Below are positions 41,581 to 49,545 of a DNA stretch of 53,030 bases, piece after piece. Each line of letters starts with the position of its first letter. Within the stretch, counting starts at the first letter, position 1. The stretch spans positions 1 through 53,030 of the forward strand of contig JBGAPI010000036.1 in NCBI GenBank assembly GCA_044221335.1. The letters run 5' to 3'. Below the pieces are notes generated by a model that was not told the origin of the DNA, did not search any database, and saw only the letters and a program-made list of their open reading frames with translations. This DNA is from JBGAPI01 sp044221335 (GTDB taxonomy: Bacteria; Pseudomonadota; Gammaproteobacteria; Xanthomonadales; Ahniellaceae). The translations under genes were made by a program, and so were the position numbers.

Positions 41581-41793
41581 ATGTCTATTGCCAACAAGCT
41601 CCGTCAGGCGCTCAACGACCAGGGCTACACGCCTGGTGGTACCGCTCCGACCGAACTGACCCGCGAACAGATCGACCAGGTCGCGATCGGCGGAGCGGAC
41701 TGGTTCGAGCAGTTCCACCAGGATTCCAATCCGATCACCGGCGGCGGCGCATTCTGGAAGGAGATCTGGCACCGCGGCGTGCAGCCGCAGTAA
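41581..41793 (+). CDS. RiPP precursor peptide with double-glycine leader
   Basis: A 70-residue peptide. Residues 1-38 form a leader with a helical, acidic end E-L-T-R-E-Q-I-D-Q-V-A-I-G-G, the classical signal cut by C39 peptidase domains after Gly-Gly (37-38). The predicted core (39-70) is ADWFEQFHQDSNPITG plus GGAFWKEIWHRGVQPQ, rich in aromatic residues. It contains the motif W-x-E-x-[F/W]-H-[Q/R] twice (41-47 and 59-65), split by a Gly-rich linker. Tri-residue aromatic motifs such as W-H-R and F-H-Q are the sort modified by three-residue cyclophane-forming radical SAM enzymes, and the next gene encodes one. There are no Cys, Ser-Thr clusters or Lys that would suggest lanthipeptide chemistry. 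Strong aaggagag upstream. Confidence 0.88.
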   Translation: MSIANKLRQALNDQGYTPGGTAPTELTREQIDQVAIGGADWFEQFHQDSNPITGGGAFWKEIWHRGVQPQ

Positions 41794-41818
41794 GCGGTCC
41801 GCTCGACCCCGTGTGTCC

Positions 41819-41850
41819 GGCGGTATGCGGATATCGATCCGCATACCGCC
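41819..41850 (+). promoter_or_regulatory. Perfect hairpin between precursor and maturase genes
   Basis: Arms ggcggtatgcggat and atccgcataccgcc (14 bp, perfect) with a 4-base loop atcg, 26-57 bases after the precursor stop and 16 bases before the maturase start. It could be an attenuator or a transcript-end stabiliser that lets precursor mRNA outnumber maturase mRNA. Confidence 0.75.
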
Positions 41851-41866
41851 ACTTCAGGAGTGGCGA

Positions 41867-43180
41867 ATGAACTACGTGCTGGAATCTGCCGATCACGTCG
41901 AAGCGGTGATCAAGGTGGCCGAGCGCTGCAACATCAACTGCAGCTATTGTTACGTGTTCAACAAGGGCAACGAGTCCCCCAAGTCGAAGCCGGTAAAGAT
42001 CTCGCGCAGCGTGATGAGCGCCACCGCCGAGTACCTGTTGCAGGGCGTGCGCGACCTCGGAGCGAAGTCCGCCAGCGTCGTCTTCCACGGCGGCGAGCCG
42101 TTGATGATGGGCAAGCGGGATTTCGACCACTTCGCCACGCTGCTGCGCAATTCGGTAGGCGCCGAGACTCCTTTGCGTCTCGGCGTCCAGACCAACGGAA
42201 TGCTGGTGGACGACGAGTGGATCCGCCTGTTCGCGCGGCATGGCGTCGGCGTCGGCGTATCCCTCGACGGTCCGCGCGAGATCAACGACATCGAGCGACG
42301 CGATTTCCGCGATCGCGGCACCTACGATCGCGTCATCCGCGGCTTGCGCCTGCTGCAGGCGGCCGCCGACCGGGGGGAAATTCCCTGGCCCGGCATCATC
42401 TCGGTGATCCAGCCGACCGCGGATGGCAGGAGGACCTATCGCCACTTCGTCGACGAACTCGGCGTCAAGGCGATGTCCTTTCACCTGCCGATGGACACCC
42501 ACGACACCCTGGGCGATGGCGACATCCTCGCCTATGCCCGATTCCTATGCGATGCCTTCGACGAGTGGTGCCGGGATCGCGACAAGTCGATCCAGGTCCG
42601 GATGTTCACCCAGCTGCTGTCGTTCTTCACCGGGGCGATCGCTCCCCGCGACCACGCATCCACGAGGCGGCAGTTGCAACATGTTACGATCGAAAGCGAC
42701 GGCGACGTCGAGATCGACGAACTCAAGCCGACCCGGCTGAGGTCGGAGCGGTTCAGCGTGTTCAGCTCGTCTCTCCGGGAATTCGCGAACTCCAGCCTGT
42801 CCAGGAACATTCGCCAGCTGAACGGTACGTTGTCGGCTCCGTGCATGGACTGCGTGTGGCGCAACTACTGCCGGGGCGGCCTGCAGCATGGAGTCCAGGT
42901 CAATCGATGGAGCGATGCCCGCGGTTTCGACAATCCCTCGGTCCTGTGCGCTGCGCTGAAGAAGATCTACGCGCACGTCGCCAATCACATGCTCTGTGCA
43001 GGATTCCCCGAGGAACGCCTGCTGGCGGCCCTCGATCCGGACCGGGAGGTGTTCGTTGACGCCTCGGTACTGACGATTAACGAACGGATTCCCGACGGAG
43101 GTTGCCATGCTGCGGTCGCGTCTGCTCACCTTGGCCGTACTGTCGATCTTCGCTCTCCGGTGCCTGGCCGCCCCGGATGA
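41867..43180 (+). CDS. Radical SAM/SPASM peptide maturase, Xye-like
   Basis: A 437-residue enzyme. ATG 41867 (caggag upstream) gives a compact N-terminus; the 4Fe-4S/SAM motif is C-N-I-N-C-S-Y-C (Cys21, 25, 28), then Y-V-F-N-K-G-N, G-G-E-P-L and later V-S-L-D-G-P. The C-terminal SPASM-type part has Cys326, 329, 335 and 361 in C-M-D-C-V-W-R-N-Y-C-R-G-G and F-D-N-P-S-V-L-C-A-A-L-K. From memory the latter pattern is typical of XyeB/Grr-type cyclophane-forming maturases of triceptides. Expected reaction: C-C bond formation between an aromatic side chain and a residue two positions on in the precursor core. The C-terminal coding part overlaps the next gene by 74 bases. Confidence 0.9.
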   Translation: MNYVLESADHVEAVIKVAERCNINCSYCYVFNKGNESPKSKPVKISRSVMSATAEYLLQGVRDLGAKSASVVFHGGEPLMMGKRDFDHFATLLRNSVGAETPLRLGVQTNGMLVDDEWIRLFARHGVGVGVSLDGPREINDIERRDFRDRGTYDRVIRGLRLLQAAADRGEIPWPGIISVIQPTADGRRTYRHFVDELGVKAMSFHLPMDTHDTLGDGDILAYARFLCDAFDEWCRDRDKSIQVRMFTQLLSFFTGAIAPRDHASTRRQLQHVTIESDGDVEIDELKPTRLRSERFSVFSSSLREFANSSLSRNIRQLNGTLSAPCMDCVWRNYCRGGLQHGVQVNRWSDARGFDNPSVLCAALKKIYAHVANHMLCAGFPEERLLAALDPDREVFVDASVLTINERIPDGGCHAAVASAHLGRTVDLRSPVPGRPG

Positions 43181-45014
43181 TGTCGTCGTCCGTGGCGACG
43201 ACATCGTCCAAGTGAAGCTCGCACGCGGCGGTGAGTTCATCACCTTCGTCGACCGCAGCGGCAGCACGCCGATGCTGACGCGACGAGGCACTCGCGCCGG
43301 CGGCGATGAGGCTCTGCTGCCGTGGGCATCGAACTACGTGGGCTATCAGGTCGCGCCGCACGCCGATTCCGTGCTGCTGTTGCAGTCCGGACCGAAAGGC
43401 GCGACCGTGTTGTTCGCGCACGCGGGCTCCTCGGCCTGGACGCCGGCCCCGGTCGCTCTTGACCATCGCGTCGCCGGATTCGGCAACGCGGGCTCCGGCG
43501 CCTTCAAGGTGCTGACCCAATCCGACGACGGTGCGCTGTCGGTGAGCGACGTCGACTTCGCCTCGGGCCGAGTCGTGGGAGCTGCCGGGGTAGGCATCGC
43601 CAACGACATCGCCTACGACATTCGCGGCGACGTCGTCGCGGTGGGGACGGATCAGGGGTGGCGTCGCGCGACGCGCGCCGATGCGTCCGCGCGGGAGAGC
43701 GCGGCGGTCCCCCTTGCCGCCGCCCCGATCGTCGCCGCCCGCGACGGCTCCCGGATCCTGTTCCAAGGCATGGACGCGACCGGTCGCTCCGTCCTGAAGC
43801 AGCTCGACCTGCGTCAGCAGCAGGTGTCGACGATTGCCGGTTCCGTCGACGTCGCCTGGCCGCTTCTGGATCCGACCTCGGGTCGGCTCGACGGCTTCGC
43901 GACCTATCGCGACGGATATTCCTGGCAAGTGCTCGATCCCGAGCTGGTGCCGCACCTCCACTTCCTCGAGGAGCGGCTCGGTGCACCGACGTTCGTCGCT
44001 GCCCGGTCCGATGCGGACGACGTTTGGCTGGTGGTGCCCACGACGACTACCGCGTCGCCGACCTATTCCGTTTACATGCCGAAGGAGAAGACACTCCGGT
44101 CGCTGGTGCGCCTCCGGTCCGCGGCCGCGGTCGAGATGCCGAGGACCGAACTCGGCTGGACCCGCAGCGCCGACGGCACACCGATCCAGATCCTGGTGTC
44201 GCCACCCGCTCCGGAGTCCTGCCCGAAGCGCGACCAGTGCGCCTTCGTGGTGAACCTCCACGGCGGTCCGCACAAGCGCGACCAGTTGCAGTTCGATGCC
44301 GAGACCTACTGGTTGCAGTCACTCGGCTATTGGGTCCTCCGGGTCAACTTCCGCGGCTCGACCGGATTCGGGACCGAATTCGCGATGGCCAGCAACGGCG
44401 AATGGGGCGGCAAGGTGATCGACGACGTCGCCGCCGCCACCCGCTGGTTCCAGGAGCACTACGACCTGCAGAACCGATCCGGCATGACGATCGGCACCAG
44501 CTTCGGCGGGTTCGCGGCACTGGCAACCGCGACCCGTCTCCCGGAGACCTTCGCCTGTGCCGCGTCGTTGAGTGGCGGCGGCGATCTTGAAGCCTTCGCG
44601 CGACTGATCGCGGAGCGCCGACCGCAGATCGACGTGACGACCGAAGTCGGCGACACCCGGAAACCGGACGACCTCGCACGGATCCGGTCACAGTCGCCGC
44701 TGCACGCGCTGGGCGATGCGCGGACCGCGTTCCTCGTCGAGTACGGCGCCCAGGACCAGGTCTCGATTCCCGAAGAATCGTCGAATTTCGCGGAGGCGCT
44801 CCGGGCCCACGGCCGCGACCATCTGGAAGTCGAGTACCTGGATCAGGGTCACGATCTCGCGACCCCTTCGACCCGGACCTTCCACTACGCACTGCTGCGC
44901 GAGTTCCTGGCTCATTGCGCGACTCCGGATCGACCGTTCCGGGCGCCGACACCGCCGGACGGATCGGCGATCCGGGTCGCCGGTTCGCCGACTTTCGTCG
45001 GATCCCACCGATGA
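43107..45014 (+). CDS. S9 prolyl-oligopeptidase-type serine peptidase, exported
   Basis: A 635-residue protein with signal peptide M-L-R-S-R-L-L-T-L-A-V-L-S-I-F-A-L-R-C-L-A. An N-terminal propeller-like part (to about 370) precedes an alpha/beta-hydrolase domain with catalytic Ser465 (G-T-S-F-G-G), Asp550 (A-Q-D-Q-V) and His582 (D-Q-G-H-D). The oxyanion region L-H-G-G-P is also present. S9 peptidases cut small peptides; here it could finish, trim or degrade the exported RiPP, or remove a part of the leader. The strong site ggagg lies before ATG 43107, inside the maturase gene, so translation is probably coupled. Its stop overlaps the next gene. Confidence 0.9.
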   Translation: MLRSRLLTLAVLSIFALRCLAAPDDVVVRGDDIVQVKLARGGEFITFVDRSGSTPMLTRRGTRAGGDEALLPWASNYVGYQVAPHADSVLLLQSGPKGATVLFAHAGSSAWTPAPVALDHRVAGFGNAGSGAFKVLTQSDDGALSVSDVDFASGRVVGAAGVGIANDIAYDIRGDVVAVGTDQGWRRATRADASARESAAVPLAAAPIVAARDGSRILFQGMDATGRSVLKQLDLRQQQVSTIAGSVDVAWPLLDPTSGRLDGFATYRDGYSWQVLDPELVPHLHFLEERLGAPTFVAARSDADDVWLVVPTTTTASPTYSVYMPKEKTLRSLVRLRSAAAVEMPRTELGWTRSADGTPIQILVSPPAPESCPKRDQCAFVVNLHGGPHKRDQLQFDAETYWLQSLGYWVLRVNFRGSTGFGTEFAMASNGEWGGKVIDDVAAATRWFQEHYDLQNRSGMTIGTSFGGFAALATATRLPETFACAASLSGGGDLEAFARLIAERRPQIDVTTEVGDTRKPDDLARIRSQSPLHALGDARTAFLVEYGAQDQVSIPEESSNFAEALRAHGRDHLEVEYLDQGHDLATPSTRTFHYALLREFLAHCATPDRPFRAPTPPDGSAIRVAGSPTFVGSHR

Positions 45015-46075
45015 TGCGGCAGCGTCGATGGTGGGCACCGGTCGCGGTCGTGCTGCTCGCACTGCACGGCAGCGCCGCGCAGGCCGACAGCGAGGTCGAC
45101 TTGCAGCTGAGCCCGAACGGCTCGCAGTTCGCGTATCGGTCAACCGGCGAAGGTCCCGGGGAATTGCTCTGGGTCGCCAGGACCGCGCAACCCGCGGATC
45201 GGCGGCTGATGATGAAGTGGAACTCCGACGTGCAGTCCTACCGATGGTCGACGGCCTCCGACGCCGTGGCCGTCGCGCGCCGGAACGGCCCGCGATTCGA
45301 GATCCACGTCCTCGATATTGCCCGCCAGCCAACGTGGGTCTGCGTCGGCGACCCTGGCGCGGAACTGCTGGACTATCGGCTGGCCGATCACCTCGTCGTG
45401 CTGCAGCGAACCCACGGTCGCATGCAGCTGTTCGGGGTCGGGAGAGACGGTGTTCGGACGCGACTGGCTGAAGACCTCGACGCGCGTGCGGCCTTGCTCG
45501 ACGAGTCCGGCTCGATCGCCGCCGTCGACGACTCCGGGACGTGGAAGATCCGTACTCGCGACCAGGACCTTGCCCTGCCGCAGGCGAAGGATCGTCGCCC
45601 GCTCGGTGCGTCGCCGGAATCGCTGCTGTTCCTCGAAGCGGCGAGCGAAGGAGACGTGCTCGTCGGGTATGACCGTCGGACCGGAGCACGACGCGAGCTC
45701 GGCGCGGCAGCGCCGGGCCTGGCAGTGGCACTCGATGCCGAGCAGCGCCCGCTGGCGACGGCGAACGCAACTGCTCCGGACTGGCAGGCCCTGGACGGAG
45801 CCGCTGCCCGCGACGTCGACCTGATTGCCGCGTACGGCCTCGGATCGGCCCACCGGATGACTGCAAGCGCCGATCACCGCATCTGGCTCGTCGACAACCC
45901 TGGGGCCGATGCCGCACACCGTTACGCCCTCTATCAGGCGTCCGAGGCGAGCGTGCTCTGGCTGTTCGGGCCCAGCGGCAGCGCCGTGCAGGGCCTGCTC
46001 GGCCGGCGCGAGGCTCCCGCGAACGACGCTCATCCGACGTCGCGGACGCCTGCCGCGCCGGTGTCGCCTCGATGA
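45011..46075 (+). CDS. Exported S9-like propeller protein lacking the hydrolase domain
   Basis: A 354-residue protein whose ATG overlaps the S9 stop (ATGA). Signal peptide (M-M-R-Q-R-R-W-W-A-P-V-A-V-V-L-L-A-L, cleavage near A-Q-A/D), then strands like the N-terminal propeller of S9 peptidases: D-L-Q-L-S-P-N-G-S-Q-F-A-Y-R, L-L-W-V-A-R-T and Y-R-W-S-T-A-S-D-A-V-A-V-A. The hydrolase domain with Ser-Asp-His is absent; the C-terminus ends in a Pro/Ala-rich tail. It may bind peptide without cutting or partner the active S9 protein, an inference. Not a fragment by frameshift as far as I can see, as it has its own signal peptide. Confidence 0.75.
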   Translation: MMRQRRWWAPVAVVLLALHGSAAQADSEVDLQLSPNGSQFAYRSTGEGPGELLWVARTAQPADRRLMMKWNSDVQSYRWSTASDAVAVARRNGPRFEIHVLDIARQPTWVCVGDPGAELLDYRLADHLVVLQRTHGRMQLFGVGRDGVRTRLAEDLDARAALLDESGSIAAVDDSGTWKIRTRDQDLALPQAKDRRPLGASPESLLFLEAASEGDVLVGYDRRTGARRELGAAAPGLAVALDAEQRPLATANATAPDWQALDGAAARDVDLIAAYGLGSAHRMTASADHRIWLVDNPGADAAHRYALYQASEASVLWLFGPSGSAVQGLLGRREAPANDAHPTSRTPAAPVSPR

Positions 46076-47382
46076 GTCGCGACGATCCAGGCTCGTCCCT
46101 GTTCCTGGACGCGGCGATTCGAGCAAGCCGGGAGGCACGCTCCGACACGATCACGGTCGTTCCGCCGCGATACGGCTGGGTGGTCGCTGCCATCGGCGCA
46201 GTGATCTTGCTGGCCGGCGTCCTGGTGTTTGCGTTCGGCGGCTACGACGCGACGGTCCGCGCCCGGGGACTGCTGCTGCCCGACGACGGCCTGGTCCTGA
46301 TCACCTCCCAGCGCGCCGGGGTCGTCGCCCGCGTCGAAGTCAAAGAGGGCGACGCGGTCACAGCGGGGCAGCCGCTGTTCGCCGTGTCCGGTGAACGCGA
46401 CGGCGAATCCGCGCCGGGCATCCATGCCGCGAATGCGCGACGTCTCGAGCAACGCGTCGATGCGCTGCGCCAGGACCTCGCGGCGCAGGACGCCGTCGCT
46501 GCGGTCGAGCTCGGCCGCCTGAAATCCAAGCTGGCGCTGCTGCATTCCCAGCAGGATCAGTTGGCCCGGGCGATCGCCATCCAGGAGCAGCGCGCCGACA
46601 GCGCCGCCGCATTGCACCGGCATCTGGCGGACTCGGCCAGCACCGGCGCCGTTTCGCGCTCGGCGATCCTGCAACAGGAGGATACTGCGTTGCAGTTGCG
46701 GGGCCAGTTGGAGGACCTGCGGCGCCAATCCTTGGCGTTCGACGCCGAGATCCAGTCGACGGCGGCGGACATCGCGGCCGCACCGATGACGGCTCGGACC
46801 CGCGCCAACGATCTCCGGCGGCAATTGCTCGACACCGAGCAGGCCCTCGACGCAGCGCGCTCCGAACGGGCAACCCTGGTCAAGGCGCCGGTCGCCGGAA
46901 TCGTCGCCGGGGTCGCGGCGCGACAAGGCGACAGTGTCGCCGCTGATCAGCGCCTGCTGTCGATCGTCCCGAGCGGGGCCGAGCTCCGCGCCAACGTGTT
47001 CGTGCCGCGCTCGAGCGTGGGACAGATCCATCCCGGCGCGCGCGTGGTCCTGGAGTACGACTCGTTTCCGGAGAGTCGATTCGGCCGCCACGAGGGCACC
47101 GTCCTTGCCGTTTCCGAGGCGCCGCTCACCCGGAACGACGCCGAGCGCCTGACCGGTTCTGCCGATCCCGAGGCGGGCACCTACCGCATCACCATTGCGA
47201 TCCCGACGACCTCGGTCGCCGCCGCCGGCATTTCCGAGACCTTGCGGCCGGGCCTCGGCGTGTCGGCACGCATCACCACCGAGCGCCGCAGGTTCCGCGA
47301 CTGGCTGAGCACGCCGGGCACCCACGCGACTCCCGCCACGGGCGGCGCCCGCGCAGCAAACGCGACCAGGGCTGGGACGTGA
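46072..47382 (+). CDS. HlyD-family periplasmic adaptor (membrane fusion protein)
   Basis: A 436-residue protein coupled to its upstream neighbour by ATGA. One N-terminal membrane helix (about 33-56), a first lipoyl half (G-V-V-A-R-V-E-V-K-E-G-D-A-V), a long Ala/Gln-rich coiled-coil (about 115-275; L-R-Q-D-L-A-A-Q, L-E-D-L-R-R-Q-S-L), the second lipoyl half V-K-A-P-V-A-G-I-V-A-G-V, and a beta-barrel part to the end. Such adaptors link an inner-membrane ABC exporter to an outer-membrane channel (probably TolC, not present here). Its stop overlaps the transporter start by GTGA. Confidence 0.93.
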   Translation: MSRDDPGSSLFLDAAIRASREARSDTITVVPPRYGWVVAAIGAVILLAGVLVFAFGGYDATVRARGLLLPDDGLVLITSQRAGVVARVEVKEGDAVTAGQPLFAVSGERDGESAPGIHAANARRLEQRVDALRQDLAAQDAVAAVELGRLKSKLALLHSQQDQLARAIAIQEQRADSAAALHRHLADSASTGAVSRSAILQQEDTALQLRGQLEDLRRQSLAFDAEIQSTAADIAAAPMTARTRANDLRRQLLDTEQALDAARSERATLVKAPVAGIVAGVAARQGDSVAADQRLLSIVPSGAELRANVFVPRSSVGQIHPGARVVLEYDSFPESRFGRHEGTVLAVSEAPLTRNDAERLTGSADPEAGTYRITIAIPTTSVAAAGISETLRPGLGVSARITTERRRFRDWLSTPGTHATPATGGARAANATRAGT

Positions 47383-49502
47383 AGACGCCCCGGCTCATCA
47401 CACAGAGCGAAGTGGCTGAATGCGGCCTCGCCTGCGTCGCCATGGTGGCCAACGCCCACGGCCACGATCTCGACCTTGCGGCGATGCGGCGCCGCTACGG
47501 CTCGTCGCTGAAGGGCATGTCGCTCGGGCGGATGATCGACATCGCTCGCGACCTCGGGCTGAACGCGCGCGCGCTGCGCGCGGAAGTCCCGCACCTCGCC
47601 GCCGCCCGGCTGCCCTGCATTCTGCATTGGGGATTCAACCACTTCGTCGTCCTGTTGCGGATGACACGGCGCGGTGCCGACCTCCTGGACCCGGCGCGGG
47701 GCCGCGTGACCGTGCCGCACCACGAGATCGAGCGCCAGTTCACCGGGATCCTGCTCGAACTGACGCCGCAGCCCGGCTTCCGACCGATCGCGGAGCGTCG
47801 CCGGGTGACGCTGTCGGCGATCACCGGCCCGGTGACGGGTCTGCGCCGGGTGCTGGTGCAGGTCCTGCTCCTCGCAGGAGCGATCGAACTGATTTCGCTG
47901 CTCCTGCCACTGCAGCTGCAGTGGCTGGTGGACGGCTCGATCGCTGCCGACGATGCAGCCTCGTTGCTGGTCGCGGCGAGCGTGTTCCTGACGGCGATCC
48001 TCGTCCAGTCCGGTTTGTTGACCGTGCGCGGCTGGGTCATCGCCTGGTTCAGCGCATCGCTCAACACCCAGTGGGTCAACAACCTGTTCGCCCACCTGCT
48101 CAGGCTGCCGATCGACTACTTCGGCAAGCGCCACATGGGCGACATCCTGTCGCGCTTCACATCGGTGCGTACCGTGCAGGCGACGCTGACCGGAGCGTTC
48201 GTCGAGACCATTCTCAACGGCGTCGTCAGCATCGCGACGATGGCCCTCCTCGCTTCGTACAGCGGGCGCCTGGCGGTCGTCGTGGTCGCGACGCTTGCGG
48301 CCTATGTCGCGTGTCGCTGGGTGTTCTACCGGCGCCTCTGGACGCTGAACGAGGAACAGCTGGTCTACGCTGCGCGGCAGCAGTCCGAACTGATGGAGTC
48401 GGTGCGCGGCATCCAGGCGATCAAGCTCGCCAACAAGGAGGGCCAGCGCTGGGCACGCCTGGCCGGCGCGACCGGCGCAGCGGCAGAGCGCGACATGCAG
48501 GCCCAGCAGATCGGAGCGATGGTGATGGCGATCTGCAACGGCCTGTTCCAGGCCCAGCGGGTCCTCCTGTTGTCGCTCGGCGCCTGGCTCATCTCGACGG
48601 GCGACCTCAGCATGGGCAAGCTGGTGGCCTTTGTCGCCTTCTCGGAACAGTTCTCCGCCCGTGCGAGTTCGCTGGTCGACAAGCTGATCGGTGTACGCAT
48701 GCTGCGACTCCATGCCGAGCGCATTGCCGATATCGCGCTGGAGGAACCGGACGACTCCACCCCGGCGATGGCGGACACCGCGGAAGCGGCCGGTCGGATC
48801 GAGGTGTGCGGGCTGTCGTTCCGCTATGCGGACAGCGAGCCCTGGATCTTCGAGAACTTCTCGATGACGGTGGCTCCGGGCGAGTCGGTGGCGATCGTCG
48901 GTCCTTCCGGCTGCGGCAAGTCGACCCTGGTGAAGCTGCTGGTCGGAGCGCTGCAACCGACCTCGGGCTCGGTGCTTGTGGATGGTGTCGACATTCGGAC
49001 CTTCGGCCTCCGGCGCTATCGCGATCTGGTGGCGGCGGTGATGCAGGACGACCAGCTGTTCGCCGGATCGATCACCGAAAACATCTCCTTCTTCGACGAC
49101 GACGCCTCGCTCGACCGCGTGATCGACTGCGCCCGTCGGGCCTTCATCCACGAAGAAATCCAGCGCATGCCGATGCAGTACGAGTCGCTGGTCGGCGACA
49201 TGGGTTCGTCACTGTCCGGCGGGCAGAAGCAGCGCGTGCTGCTTGCGCGGGCGCTCTATCGCGGCGCCCGGGTGCTGATCCTCGATGAGGCGACCAGCCA
49301 TCTCGACGAAGCGGCGGAACGTGCGGTCAACGCGGCGATGCGCGCCAGCCACCACGCGAAGGTGGTGATCGCGCATCGCTCGGAGACCATCCGCCAGTGC
49401 GATCGAGTGGTCCGGCTCGGCGGAATTCGCCCGGATGCCGCCGGCGTCGAAGCGCTTCCCTCCGAACCACTGCAAGCGGCCGTCGAGAGCGAGACGGCCT
49501 GA
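47379..49502 (+). CDS. Peptidase-containing ABC transporter (C39, PCAT)
   Basis: A 707-residue exporter with three parts. Residues 1-130 are a C39 cysteine peptidase: Gln9, Cys15 in E-V-A-E-C-G-L-A-C, His88 in F-N-H-F-V-V, Asp104 in L-L-D-P-A-R. Residues 150-440 form the six-helix transmembrane domain, and the rest an ATPase with Walker A G-P-S-G-C-G-K-S-T (508-516), signature L-S-G-G-Q-K-Q-R and Walker B L-I-L-D-E-A-T-S. This class cuts Gly-Gly leaders and exports the core; the operon's precursor has exactly that leader. GTG 47379 overlaps the adaptor stop (GTGA). Last gene of the RiPP operon. Confidence 0.95.
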   Translation: MKTPRLITQSEVAECGLACVAMVANAHGHDLDLAAMRRRYGSSLKGMSLGRMIDIARDLGLNARALRAEVPHLAAARLPCILHWGFNHFVVLLRMTRRGADLLDPARGRVTVPHHEIERQFTGILLELTPQPGFRPIAERRRVTLSAITGPVTGLRRVLVQVLLLAGAIELISLLLPLQLQWLVDGSIAADDAASLLVAASVFLTAILVQSGLLTVRGWVIAWFSASLNTQWVNNLFAHLLRLPIDYFGKRHMGDILSRFTSVRTVQATLTGAFVETILNGVVSIATMALLASYSGRLAVVVVATLAAYVACRWVFYRRLWTLNEEQLVYAARQQSELMESVRGIQAIKLANKEGQRWARLAGATGAAAERDMQAQQIGAMVMAICNGLFQAQRVLLLSLGAWLISTGDLSMGKLVAFVAFSEQFSARASSLVDKLIGVRMLRLHAERIADIALEEPDDSTPAMADTAEAAGRIEVCGLSFRYADSEPWIFENFSMTVAPGESVAIVGPSGCGKSTLVKLLVGALQPTSGSVLVDGVDIRTFGLRRYRDLVAAVMQDDQLFAGSITENISFFDDDASLDRVIDCARRAFIHEEIQRMPMQYESLVGDMGSSLSGGQKQRVLLARALYRGARVLILDEATSHLDEAAERAVNAAMRASHHAKVVIAHRSETIRQCDRVVRLGGIRPDAAGVEALPSEPLQAAVESETA

Positions 49503-49545
49503 CGGCCGCGGGCGAGCGCCGCCGCCGGCAGTGACGCGCGCCCCC

